DNA of 64,000 nt. It comes from Comamonas sp. B21-038 (GTDB lineage Bacteria; Pseudomonadota; Gammaproteobacteria; Burkholderiales; Burkholderiaceae_C). Shown here in pieces: positions 19,126 to 27,732 of the stretch. The stretch spans positions 1,240,001 to 1,304,000 of the forward strand of contig NZ_CP092462.1 in assembly GCF_022387135.1 (NCBI RefSeq), written 5' to 3'. Below the pieces are notes generated by a model. The model was not told where the DNA came from, searched no databases, and saw only the letters and a program-made list of their open reading frames with translations. Each line of letters starts with the position of its first letter. Within the stretch, counting starts at the first letter, position 1. The position numbers and the translations under genes are program-made.

Positions 19126-20205
19126 GTGACCAACAATCTGGATATTGCTCTTTCTTCCGATGCTGCTTTAGACGCCGGAGCATCCTTCAAACCCAACGAG
19201 ATGATGGCTTGGGCTAAGGACGAGCAGTCGGCGCTGGTGTTCATTGGCCAGATTCCGACTGAATTCACAGGGCTCAAATGTGACTGTATCTGCTACGGCT
19301 GTGGCCAGCAGGTTGTCGCCGTCAATGCGGGGGCCAAAACGTTCGTCCGAACGCCGCACTTCCGGCACCGCGAAAGAGTACCGGGCCTGACTTGCAGCCT
19401 TGCGCTGGCTGAAGAACTCATTGCTGGGCAACTGGCGGGTCTCGCCGGCATCGAGCTTGAGCTTCCGGCCCGTCCAGTCAAGGTTAGCGTTAGAGGTTTG
19501 TCTGGAAAGGAGTATTTGTCCAAAGAGGTCTTCCCTTCTGAGCAGGTCAGGGTTTCGGTGGTTCAGCTCACGACTGACGCGCAGGCTCTAGTCACCCTGG
19601 AAGACGGTCGGCAGCTATTGGTGACACTGGATGGGAACTTCAATTCCCAAGAGCGCGGCACCCCCACCATTGTGGTCCGCACCGATGACCCAGCCATCGC
19701 GCGCATGTCCCTCGAAGAGCTGCGTAAGCGCATCACCGTCCTCATTGGTGCCGGCACTTGGGAAGGGCCATTGTTCGACCAGAGTTTCACAGACGCGCGA
19801 AGAAAGCAGCTGGAACAGGAAGCCATCGAGGCCTTGGACTTCACCCCGGAGGAGGCAGTAGCGGAGATTGGACGTTCGCCCGAGCCAGAGACGCTCCTGC
19901 ACTGGACGGCCAAGGAGCTGCTCAAGGAGATTCCGCGCATCGCAGTTCCGCCTCTTAGAATTCCGTACCTCACGAGCTATGGGAGGAAGGGTGTGACTCA
20001 GCGCGATTGCGAGGTCCCCGGAACCACCCTCCATCTCAGTGACATACGACTAGAAGCCCGCCTTGGCCAAACTCGGCCGGACGTCCAGGCCAACGCCACC
20101 GGAAAACCGTTCAGGAGCGAATCCTTGAGCAGTGCTCAGGCCGAACATCCGAACGGTGCAACCGATATGATGTATCACATCCTTAACTTTTCTTCGAAAA
20201 AGTAA
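19126..20205 (+). CDS. CoiA-like protein, apparently truncated
   Basis: A 359-aa protein starting at GTG. Residues about 45-90 form a zinc-finger-like unit (CDCICYGCG ... HFRHRE) typical of the N-terminus of CoiA-family proteins, which usually read (Y/F)CxxC...HFAH. The centre is a beta-rich region of unknown role. Near residues 315-325 the sequence RPDVQANATG resembles the first part of the CoiA restriction-endonuclease-like core (PD...), but the expected (D/E)xK strand does not follow: the protein ends 35 residues later in an unrelated-looking tail. I infer loss or replacement of the nuclease end. The next gene, an HTH regulator, begins 3 bp after the stop, so the two form an operon resembling a toxin-antitoxin or regulated nuclease pair. 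Confidence 0.55.
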   Translation: MTNNLDIALSSDAALDAGASFKPNEMMAWAKDEQSALVFIGQIPTEFTGLKCDCICYGCGQQVVAVNAGAKTFVRTPHFRHRERVPGLTCSLALAEELIAGQLAGLAGIELELPARPVKVSVRGLSGKEYLSKEVFPSEQVRVSVVQLTTDAQALVTLEDGRQLLVTLDGNFNSQERGTPTIVVRTDDPAIARMSLEELRKRITVLIGAGTWEGPLFDQSFTDARRKQLEQEAIEALDFTPEEAVAEIGRSPEPETLLHWTAKELLKEIPRIAVPPLRIPYLTSYGRKGVTQRDCEVPGTTLHLSDIRLEARLGQTRPDVQANATGKPFRSESLSSAQAEHPNGATDMMYHILNFSSKK

Positions 20206-20208
20206 AGC

Positions 20209-20514
20209 ATGATTAACAAAATTGGAACCACTCTCAAGGACTATCGCAAAGTACGAGGGCTGACTCAGCTAGAAGTCGCTCGACGTACTGGCTTGTCTCG
20301 CGTCACCGTCAATCGGATTGAGAACGGGACGGTTGACCCCATGGATTCCACTGTTCAAGCCTATGTCCGAGGTTTGAACGCTGAACTACTGGTCGTACCT
20401 CGGGAGTTGAAGCCTCAACTGGAGGCGTTTATCAAGTCTGGCGGGCGAATGGTGGGTCAGCCGGAAGGCGCTGGAGCCCCAAAGTCTGCGGTCCAACTAG
20501 CTCTAGAGAGCTGA
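20209..20514 (+). CDS. XRE-family HTH regulator (HipB/HigA-like)
   Basis: A 101-aa protein with a clear helix-turn-helix of the Cro/C1 type at residues about 8-60 (LKDYRKVRGLTQLEVARRTG, then LSRVTVNRIENG), followed by a short tail. Such proteins are DNA-binding antitoxins or repressors that often control their own operon. It is only 3 bp behind the CoiA-like gene, so the two are co-transcribed. The regulator could autorepress the pair; a 14-bp palindrome at 20671-20684 downstream is a possible binding site for this or another regulator, but that is inference. Confidence 0.8.
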   Translation: MINKIGTTLKDYRKVRGLTQLEVARRTGLSRVTVNRIENGTVDPMDSTVQAYVRGLNAELLVVPRELKPQLEAFIKSGGRMVGQPEGAGAPKSAVQLALES

Positions 20515-20670
20515 CCAGAAAATACAGTATGAGCTGTCTGGGGCGGACAACTTATGTTGCACGGAACAATATCGCCCTAGGACCTGTGCTCATAGGCACG
20601 CATCGCTCCCGCGAACTGGTGCTCCGAGTTTTGGAATGACTTTGTGGTTATGGCGCCCATGATGCTGGAA

Positions 20671-20684
20671 ATTCACCGGTGAAT
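20671..20684. promoter_or_regulatory. 14-bp perfect palindrome, probable operator
   Basis: ATTCACCGGTGAAT is its own reverse complement and lies 1 bp from the SOS box upstream of the gene at 20714. Its half ATTCACC also occurs in the island-end repeats (reverse strand near 28703-28709), which may be coincidence. A dimeric repressor such as the adjacent XRE protein would suit it. Confidence 0.45.
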
Positions 20685-20685
20685 G

Positions 20686-20701
20686 CTGTATAAATAAACA
20701 G
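20686..20701 (+). promoter_or_regulatory. LexA (SOS) box
   Basis: CTGTATAAATAAACAG matches the LexA consensus CTGT-N8-ACAG exactly, with an AT-rich core. It ends 12 bp before the ATG at 20714, where LexA would block transcription. DNA damage, or phage infection, should therefore induce the downstream gene. Confidence 0.8.
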
Positions 20702-20713
20702 TATTCATGGGGG

Positions 20714-20986
20714 ATGACCATGACAGTAACTAGGACCATGAGCATGAACACCGAATCTACCTACAAGTGGCATATCCAGCGCGCATGGACATGGACTACT
20801 AAACCACACTGTACCGAAGAGGAAGTCAAAGCCGAGCATCCGGAAGCTATTCGGCTGCCGGGGACACTGCTCGAACGCGTGCGGGAGCCAGCATTGATTG
20901 AGCCCACGAGGCGCCCAAATGGTGGCGTACCGCTGCCTCCCAGGGACTTCATGGCGGAATGCGACCCTAAAGACATTCCTTTCTAG
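20714..20986 (+). CDS. Small SOS-controlled protein of unknown function
   Basis: A 90-aa hydrophilic protein. The first 15 residues are low complexity (MTMTVTRTMSMNTES), and an in-frame ATG 15 nt into the gene could be an alternative start. The middle contains a WHIQRAWTWTTKPHCTEEEV stretch and the C-terminus is proline-rich (PLPPRDFMAECDPKDIPF). I do not recognise the family. The reason to believe it is a gene is its regulation: a consensus LexA box and a palindrome directly upstream, and GGGGG before the ATG. It converges with the recombinase operon, whose last gene ends 39 bp away. A role in damage-induced mobility or repair is possible but not shown. Confidence 0.55.
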   Translation: MTMTVTRTMSMNTESTYKWHIQRAWTWTTKPHCTEEEVKAEHPEAIRLPGTLLERVREPALIEPTRRPNGGVPLPPRDFMAECDPKDIPF

Positions 20987-21025
20987 GCTGGTCGCCCTAG
21001 TCAGGGGGCCTGGATGATGCCGAGC

Positions 21026-22411
21026 TCATCGTTGGCGCCCTTCATGCTTCGTGATGGCCGTGGTCGGGTCGGAGCTTTTTTTGAGTGTTTCTTGTGCTGT
21101 CGCAGGAGTCTTAGAGTCGTATTCGGCTCTTCGTTGGCTGAGTAAAGCCTCAGTGTGCGCAAGTTCAGCGGATTTTGCTTCGAGCAGTTGCTGGATTGTC
21201 AGCAGCTGCTCAGTGCCGCCTTGTCTTGCGAGTCGTTTTCGCGCCAACGTCAGGTAGGGCCGTAGCGAGTCGATGTGCCGGTGTCCCGCGCGCTCGGCCA
21301 CTCTGCGCAGCACAAGCTCGAGGTCGATTTGGAGCTTTTCCCCTGGGTATGACGCGACACGAGCTTGCTCTAACATCAGTTCGGCTTCGAATAACCTAGT
21401 CAAATAGGTGGCGCGAAGGCGGTGGCCATGCCCTTTGACTTGAGCCAGTTCAAAGAGGCGAGTCAGCAGATTACTGATAGCCTTGGGCTTCAATGGGGCA
21501 CCAGTCTTGTTTGATAGGAAAACTTCCTCTGGCTCCTTGTATGCTGTGCCGTACTTGGTGCGAAAACGGTCGACGATTTGCTTTCGTGGACCCTCAATGT
21601 ACTCCCGGGTACGTTCGAGCAATTCGGGTAAAGCGCCCGCATGCCGTGGACGACTTCCCTTGGTGGCCGTCAGCAGAACCTCGACGGCATGCATGCGCCC
21701 GGCAGCCGCGTCGATGGAGTCCCACGAGGGAATCTGTCCGAGCGTGAGGGCCTGCCATTCCATCCGTCTAAGGCCTACCTGAATGTACCAGTCGAGTAGC
21801 AGGTGATTGCGTTCGGCGACCTCTGAATTGGCTGCGGTATCTATCGCCGCGTGCAGTTGACCAATGTCGTCGGTTTCCGGTGTTGGCAGGATAGGCGTTG
21901 CTGGTTGGCGTGGACGAAGTGCAGACACGATGCCAAACTTGGAGTTGCTGCGCCGGAAGGGGCCTCCCTTAGCCGACCGGGAGGAGAGCTGGGGACGGAA
22001 TGGGTCATGGTCGTTCAAGCCCGGGATACGGACCATCTGGTTAACATAACCCTCGCTTTCCAGCCATACATACAGGTCGAACACTGCGTCGCATCGGGCT
22101 CCACGCGTCGAATCAGCCGCTTTGGTTTGCGCGTTCAGCCATTCCAGCAGGGCTGCATCGTTCACCTCGTCGAAGGGCAGCCCGCGTGATGCCAAGTGAT
22201 TCCAGAAGTGGAGGATGTGCTCGGCGTACGTTTTGGCCGACGAGATTTTTAGCCGGCCATAGACCACCTGCCAGCGGAGGTAATCACACACGGGGTCCAC
22301 GAACTGGCCGTCTTCGTTCACCAGCAGAGGGACTCCGGGATAGCTACGCTTGGCAAAAACGAACCGCTCGTCGGTGTATACGAGGCGGCACTGACGCGTT
22401 GGCCTACTCAT
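21026..22411 (-). CDS. Tyrosine recombinase C of island module (461 aa)
   Basis: The last gene of the recombinase operon. An N-terminal SAM-like core-binding region (about 40-130) precedes the catalytic domain with the full tyrosine recombinase set: Arg215 (QVGLRRMEW), Lys251, His330-x2-Arg333 (HRLR), His377 and the nucleophile Tyr386 (DSLRPYLT). A coiled-coil tail of about 70 residues follows. I chose the start MSRPTRQ at 22411; it overlaps the upstream coiled-coil gene by 8 bp. By analogy with Tn554/RIT-type modules it should act together with the two larger recombinases in excision and integration of the island. Confidence 0.85.
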   Translation of the reverse strand: MSRPTRQCRLVYTDERFVFAKRSYPGVPLLVNEDGQFVDPVCDYLRWQVVYGRLKISSAKTYAEHILHFWNHLASRGLPFDEVNDAALLEWLNAQTKAADSTRGARCDAVFDLYVWLESEGYVNQMVRIPGLNDHDPFRPQLSSRSAKGGPFRRSNSKFGIVSALRPRQPATPILPTPETDDIGQLHAAIDTAANSEVAERNHLLLDWYIQVGLRRMEWQALTLGQIPSWDSIDAAAGRMHAVEVLLTATKGSRPRHAGALPELLERTREYIEGPRKQIVDRFRTKYGTAYKEPEEVFLSNKTGAPLKPKAISNLLTRLFELAQVKGHGHRLRATYLTRLFEAELMLEQARVASYPGEKLQIDLELVLRRVAERAGHRHIDSLRPYLTLARKRLARQGGTEQLLTIQQLLEAKSAELAHTEALLSQRRAEYDSKTPATAQETLKKSSDPTTAITKHEGRQR

Positions 22412-22922
22412 TACCGTTGGAGTCCGAAACACCCAATTTCCGGGGGCGCGGAACCAGCGCGACAACGTTCGGAGAAAACTCCGACAGTCTTCGCAGTTTC
22501 TCTCTTAGCCTTACGTTCTCCTCCTTCACTGCCAGTAATTCAGCACGGGTGGCAGAATACTGGTTTGCAAAGCACTGGGCGCGTTCCTCGAACTCCGCTA
22601 ATCGTCGCTTCAGCGATTCTTCAGCGTTTTGGCGGCGATTGCTTCGGGCTTTTCGCTGGGCGGCCCGCTCCAGCAGGTGTTCCATGTTTCGCCGCAGCTC
22701 AATGTATTCGGAGTCGTCCAAATATACGACTGAGCGGGACAGCGCTACGACTCCAAGCTCGGCATCCTCCCAGGCAGTGAATGCAGCGACGGAAAGTCGG
22801 GCAGGAGCCTTGTGCAGCTCGCCATCGGTCAAGAGCCGCTCCAAGATTTCGAGCTTGGTTCGAAAGGCCGCCAATGTGGCTTCGCGCCGCCGAATGGCAA
22901 TGGCAGGAGCCTTGGGTTTCAT
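22404..22922 (-). CDS. TnpC/DUF6262-like coiled-coil accessory protein
   Basis: A 172-aa, highly charged, mostly helical protein. Residues about 75-145 form a long coiled coil rich in Arg, Glu and Leu (LRRNMEHLLERAAQRKARS; LKRRLAEFEERAQCF; EENVRLREKLRRL). It lies between two tyrosine recombinase genes and overlaps both (4 bp upstream, 8 bp downstream). That position, size and composition match TnpC of Tn554-type elements, a helper that influences recombination orientation and efficiency. No catalytic motif is visible. The functional assignment is by position and architecture. Confidence 0.65.
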   Translation of the reverse strand: MKPKAPAIAIRRREATLAAFRTKLEILERLLTDGELHKAPARLSVAAFTAWEDAELGVVALSRSVVYLDDSEYIELRRNMEHLLERAAQRKARSNRRQNAEESLKRRLAEFEERAQCFANQYSATRAELLAVKEENVRLREKLRRLSEFSPNVVALVPRPRKLGVSDSNGNE

Positions 22923-25153
22923 CTTGATTGCTCCGAGGCGACCGATTGTGCAGGCAAGGATTCAAGATACTTCACGATGTCGCTGCACAAGGTTTCGCTC
23001 GCTCGTTTCAGCATTGGTGCCGCACTGGCGGACGTCGCCAACCTGCGGTGTCGGGTTAGCGTCCGTTCCAGGTAGGGCTTGAATTCGACGCTTCGTACGT
23101 TGCGGCTGCACTCTACGCAGGTCGAAAGAGTCGCTGTTTCCGGAGCGGCCGGACCGGCGCCATTTGTGCAACGTGCGGTAGGGCCTTTTGCTTGTGGCGA
23201 TGCGCAATATCCCCAGGGAAGCGCCTTTAGCTCGAGGCCGGTTCGCTCGACGAGTCTCAAAACGCGCTGCTGAAGCTTTCGCTCGGGCACGATTTGGACG
23301 CTGTGGGCTAGTCGGGCATAGAGCTTCCGAAGCGACTCATCCAGCCGGGCACCGCTGGCCCCAGCCAAGTGGACGTTGCCAGCTGCCACACTCGCAAGAA
23401 TTTCCGCAGTGCGCTCACGATTTGCCTGGTGCAGGATACCTCCGAGTTCGGCATCCGTGACGTACCGGCGTGTCATCTCGAGGTCGAAGTGTCGCAAGTG
23501 ATAGGCCAATGCGCCCCAGTCGGCGAGCTCATAGCACCAAACATAGAGGACTGCGAAGAACCGGCGGAACTGATGCGGGTGGAATGACCATCTCGACCCA
23601 TCCGGAAGTGGCGGGACATCAACGAAGTATCCAAATTCTCGAATAAGCCGGTTAAGCTTGGGCACCGGTACACCGTCACGACCCATGCCAACTACGACGT
23701 TTGTCCCGGGAACGTTAAATTGGAATAGATAGTTGGTGCCCGTGATGGCTCGTGCCCGCGCGCTCAACCGCGAAAGAACTGCGACTGCCGCCGCCACAGC
23801 TTCAGGGACCGGAACCTTACCGTAGGATTGAAGGGTTTTGTGGATGAACGACGTCAGCCACGGTCTTCCGGTGTCATCACGCTCAATGCAGTCGAGTTGC
23901 AGGCCAACGATTTCAGCTGCCCTTCTGGCTGAGAACGCTGCGATGACGGTACCGCATGCGGCGGTTAGATATTGAAGTGCGATTTGCAGTGACATCTCAG
24001 TCCCTGGAAGCACTGGGCAAATGGTGCCAAGAGCACTATCCGAAAGACGCTCGCTGCGTAGGCCTTGCCGGAGTGGAAACGGAGACGCAGGTAAATGGGC
24101 AAGCTCACTCCCGAGTGTCTCCTCCACTGGCCTACCTTCGTCGAGAGCCTCTTTTGCGTCGAGGATATGCGGAGCGTAGTCGATGACCCATCGGATGGAC
24201 CGCTCAATGAGCGTGGCGCCTTGCTTGACCGGGATAGTCTTCGTCCGACCGATATCTGAACCTAATCGTTTGGCGATATCTTGTAAGGCTTGGCCCTGAA
24301 AGGGTGGCGCTGTCAGAGCGTCATCAAGATTGCGACGATGCTCATAGAGCAGCTTGAAAGGAATCAGAAGCCTGCGTACTGCTTCGGTCGTCAGCGAACG
24401 TTCCTCGGCCGCATCGATGTCAACTCGCTGAGCTGCACGTCTACGGATGACGGTGCTTACATTGAGGCCAGTTTCGAGCTCGAAGTCATCGAGCATCTGC
24501 AGCAATGAACCTGAGTTTTGCAGACTGATGCCATCTAGTCCCGCATCACACATCAGCTTGACTCTGTCTAGGCTAATTACACCGCCACTATGCGAGCTGC
24601 ACGGAAGCGCCATGAGGGATTTATTACGACGGACATCCAGAGAGTCTTCCTCGTTGAATGCCGCTTGCACTTTGATGGCTTGCAAGTAACTTGCGAGAAT
24701 GCCCTCAGTGTTCAGAATCTCGTGTATTCCACCGACACTCAGGTTCGCGTACTCCCACTGGTCAGCTGCAGTCAGGTCAGAAAATCGTGCGATGTGGTTG
24801 ATGTCCATCCAGCGAATGAGGGTCAGCAGGCTGTGAGCGCGTTGCTCGAGAACTGACCCACTCTCCACTCGCATCAAGGGTCCATGCCGAGTTCCGAAGA
24901 GTATGCGCTTAACTGTTTCCAGAAGATGCGGGAGTTCGGACAGTCGACGACCGCTTCGAAGACCAATGTCGAATCGAAGGGTCTTGTTCGCTTTGTCCCC
25001 CGTGTCTGTAACGACCCAGGTGTTGGATGCATAGGGGGTCAGCAACCATTGCGGGCGGTAGCCACTCCCTGTCAGCAGGCAGCGCGGAATGGTGTCGTCG
25101 ACAATCTGGTTGGTGATGGCTGTAGACGAGGAAGAACGACGAGTGAGGGCCAT
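22919..25153 (-). CDS. Tyrosine recombinase B of island module (744 aa)
   Basis: A large site-specific recombinase. The catalytic domain lies at about 390-580: arginine in FSARRAAEIVGL (about 407), HPHQFRRFF supplying HxxR (about 526), a second histidine in LRHFDLEM, and the nucleophile in TRRYV (about 563). After it, a cysteine-rich region (YCASPQAKGPTARC ... CVECSRN, about 670-710) suggests a zinc ribbon, as in TnpB of Tn554-type elements. The start lies 3 bp after the stop of the preceding recombinase gene and the stop overlaps the coiled-coil gene by 4 bp, so translation is coupled. All main catalytic residues are present. Confidence 0.85.
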   Translation of the reverse strand: MALTRRSSSSTAITNQIVDDTIPRCLLTGSGYRPQWLLTPYASNTWVVTDTGDKANKTLRFDIGLRSGRRLSELPHLLETVKRILFGTRHGPLMRVESGSVLEQRAHSLLTLIRWMDINHIARFSDLTAADQWEYANLSVGGIHEILNTEGILASYLQAIKVQAAFNEEDSLDVRRNKSLMALPCSSHSGGVISLDRVKLMCDAGLDGISLQNSGSLLQMLDDFELETGLNVSTVIRRRAAQRVDIDAAEERSLTTEAVRRLLIPFKLLYEHRRNLDDALTAPPFQGQALQDIAKRLGSDIGRTKTIPVKQGATLIERSIRWVIDYAPHILDAKEALDEGRPVEETLGSELAHLPASPFPLRQGLRSERLSDSALGTICPVLPGTEMSLQIALQYLTAACGTVIAAFSARRAAEIVGLQLDCIERDDTGRPWLTSFIHKTLQSYGKVPVPEAVAAAVAVLSRLSARARAITGTNYLFQFNVPGTNVVVGMGRDGVPVPKLNRLIREFGYFVDVPPLPDGSRWSFHPHQFRRFFAVLYVWCYELADWGALAYHLRHFDLEMTRRYVTDAELGGILHQANRERTAEILASVAAGNVHLAGASGARLDESLRKLYARLAHSVQIVPERKLQQRVLRLVERTGLELKALPWGYCASPQAKGPTARCTNGAGPAAPETATLSTCVECSRNVRSVEFKPYLERTLTRHRRLATSASAAPMLKRASETLCSDIVKYLESLPAQSVASEQSR

Positions 25154-25156
25154 GGT

Positions 25157-27727
25157 TCAATCCAGTGGAATCTGGGCGTATTCGGCCCTTCGCTCATTTG
25201 CAAGGGACGCAGCTTGTGCGTACACAGCAGCGCACTCGCCCTCCTTGAGCTTTTGTAACGCGACGTTGGTGAACGCCAGCCAGGGCAGCCAACGTTCTTC
25301 CCAGTCTTCCGGGAGTAATGCCGTACCTCCCTCTGCGGTTGTATTCAGGTATTCGTTGAATAAAATCAGGTCGGCGACGTTGTCTACTGTCGCTACGACC
25401 CAGCGCATTTGACAGTCCCAGCATTTATCCATCCGCGTGCACTGGTCGCCAGAGCGTGTGCCAGGCTGTACACCCGCCAAGGGGTCAAGACAAGCAACCC
25501 CCAGACCCGTTCGCGCAGCTTCGGACAGCAGGGTGTTGAATTCCGCTTGGCTAATCCCGAGCTTGGCAGCTGCACCATCGATGGTGACGATGATGATGCT
25601 CTGAAACCGGTCTTGGAATGCCCGAATATTAAGTGCGTAGCGCAGTTTTGTAGGGCTCCGCCCCGTGTAGTGTTGGAGCGTAGTTGTGGGCGTGGCGTGG
25701 TCAGCAATCGCTTGAGCCGCACTAACCAGGCCGCCGCTTCGGTGCTGAACATCCATCAGCACAGACGGTCGAATCATCGATGGAAGAGCGCTGAGACCTC
25801 TCAGTTCGTCATGACGTGACAGGAATGCGGTGAACCAACTCCGCGCATTCCATTCGGTAAGGCCTTTTGGAGAACCTCTAGTGTCGTGTAAAAGCAGCAA
25901 CTTGGCAGTCTTATCGTCCGCCCGGGTATGGAATTGGGTTGCCATCTCTTGATACATCTGGATGGCCTGAACCAGAGAGAGGGAGCCATCCGGGCGCTCT
26001 ATGTCGAGCTCGTCAGTGATGATGAGTCCTCCCGCTCGGTTCTTGGGACCCAGAATGACTTGCATTACTCCTGGATGCTTTGATTTGCGCAGGCAGTCCC
26101 AGGGAGTAGTCCGAGCAACCTCGCAATTGGCGCTGGTGTCGACCATCGTTAGAACCCAAAGCGCAAGTGTCGCGTGCTCGTGGGGATGCAGGTAAGCCAT
26201 GAGATTGCGCCGACCTCCAAAACTGCGTGCGAGATGATGTATCCGTCCATTGATGCCTGCGATGGAACCCTCATACCGTGCCTCGATGTACCGCAGCGCA
26301 TTCCCTAGTCGCTCCCTCTCCGGGGCGTCAACCAGCAACCGTGTGCTGTTTTGTCGGATTTCGGATGCTGACAAGGTCGGGCTGTCCAATGCTGCGACCA
26401 ACGCGCTACCGTCCAGTGATGATTCCTTGTAGGCAGCTTCACCTTTTTGCCAATGCTCGTACCAATGCTTGAAATCGGCAGCAGCACACTGCCTCAGCAT
26501 GGCCAAGCGCGATGCATTCAGGGCGTGAATTTCCTCAATCACTGCTTCCACCGGCAGGTCTCTGACGGCATCCGGTGACAGAGCCTGGGACAGCGACCTT
26601 AAATACTCGCGAGCCTCGCTCTTGTCATTGTCATCGAAGAAATCGACGAGTCGCTCAGATGCCGCCTCGATGGATGATTCCGTCGCATGGTCCAATAGGG
26701 TTAACTGAGCCAGCGTTCCCCGAGGCGTACTCAGGTAGCGGCTCTTGGCGTTCTTGAAGCCGCGGAGCCTAATGCTCGGCACCAGGCCGGAACCCGCAAA
26801 CTCTGCCCAAAGGGCATTCATGCGGTTAATCCGTTGGTGCTGAGTGATGGGACGGCATTCACTCGCCTCTATGTCTGTGGTCAGGCTTTCGCGCCAGCCG
26901 TAAAAAACGGTTTCCCAAGTTTCTGCCGTAATGCAACGGAAGTCGTCGGAATCGAGTTGTTGATGAAACTCCCGTAAATACTCATTCGAGCGGCTATCTT
27001 GTAGATAGCGAAGCACACCCATCCAGCATTCATGAGTCTTCTTAGCTGTTGTCGCCGAGCGGGTGGGGTAGTACTCTTTAAGAAAAGCTGTGGTATGTAA
27101 GACGAATAGGCGACCAACGTCCCGATAAGAAGAGTAGTCGTACTCTCTTTCGTGCTTCTCGACGTGAAATGAATACGGCGTGTCGATTTTGGGAAGTGGG
27201 GGCTTTTGGTTCCAGCCGCGCTGCGTGAACTGCGACTGCCCCATTTTGGCTCTCTTGCTTTGTTGAGGAGGATTCAACTCGATGCGAGTATCGATGACAT
27301 CTTCTCGATGTAAGATGAGGAGCAGCTTGTTCAGCGTCTGGATAGCCTTGGAGCGAGTCCTGAGAGTCCAATTCTGTTCATGAACCCATTCTTGTAGGTG
27401 GGCGACATATGCTTGCCAATCGCTGGCAGCGACACGGCTAGGGTCCGCGCCACAGGTGGACTTAGTGGCACCGAATGAAACAAGGGTAGTCAGAATGTTT
27501 CCGAGCCGAACGACATAGTTGTCGACCCAGGTTCGGAGATTCACGCCAGCTTCGAGACGTTGAGACCGGACGACCGCGCAGCCAGCAGAGACGAACCTAG
27601 GGCCTAGGACGGTTGCTTCTGCAGAGTACTCGTACTGGAGCGCCTTACCCTGGTACAAAAAGAACGCCTCGTTCGCGAAATCCGAGGAAAAAGCTTCGCT
27701 TGTGCGGGACTTCGATGGACGAGGCAT
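25157..27727 (-). CDS. Tyrosine recombinase A of island module, divergent (855 aa)
   Basis: The largest recombinase of the module. The N-terminal half is helical and contains a core-binding-like region. The C-terminal catalytic region is divergent: VARTTPWDCLR (about 539) may hold the first arginine, MIRPSVLMDVQHRSG (about 652) the second, and LQHYTGRSPTKLRY (about 687) the tyrosine nucleophile. Near the end, a CTRMDKCWDCQMRW cluster resembles a zinc ribbon. It begins 5 bp after the island thyA stop and ends 3 bp before the next recombinase, placing it in one operon with them. The motif match is weaker than for its partners, so it could have an architectural rather than catalytic role. Confidence 0.75.
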   Translation of the reverse strand: MPRPSKSRTSEAFSSDFANEAFFLYQGKALQYEYSAEATVLGPRFVSAGCAVVRSQRLEAGVNLRTWVDNYVVRLGNILTTLVSFGATKSTCGADPSRVAASDWQAYVAHLQEWVHEQNWTLRTRSKAIQTLNKLLLILHREDVIDTRIELNPPQQSKRAKMGQSQFTQRGWNQKPPLPKIDTPYSFHVEKHEREYDYSSYRDVGRLFVLHTTAFLKEYYPTRSATTAKKTHECWMGVLRYLQDSRSNEYLREFHQQLDSDDFRCITAETWETVFYGWRESLTTDIEASECRPITQHQRINRMNALWAEFAGSGLVPSIRLRGFKNAKSRYLSTPRGTLAQLTLLDHATESSIEAASERLVDFFDDNDKSEAREYLRSLSQALSPDAVRDLPVEAVIEEIHALNASRLAMLRQCAAADFKHWYEHWQKGEAAYKESSLDGSALVAALDSPTLSASEIRQNSTRLLVDAPERERLGNALRYIEARYEGSIAGINGRIHHLARSFGGRRNLMAYLHPHEHATLALWVLTMVDTSANCEVARTTPWDCLRKSKHPGVMQVILGPKNRAGGLIITDELDIERPDGSLSLVQAIQMYQEMATQFHTRADDKTAKLLLLHDTRGSPKGLTEWNARSWFTAFLSRHDELRGLSALPSMIRPSVLMDVQHRSGGLVSAAQAIADHATPTTTLQHYTGRSPTKLRYALNIRAFQDRFQSIIIVTIDGAAAKLGISQAEFNTLLSEAARTGLGVACLDPLAGVQPGTRSGDQCTRMDKCWDCQMRWVVATVDNVADLILFNEYLNTTAEGGTALLPEDWEERWLPWLAFTNVALQKLKEGECAAVYAQAASLANERRAEYAQIPLD

Positions 27728-27732
27728 TTATT

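Noticed and set aside
20986..21026. Terminator CCCTAGTCAGGG between the small SOS gene and the recombinase operon
   Set aside because: The potential stem is only four base pairs and no T run follows.
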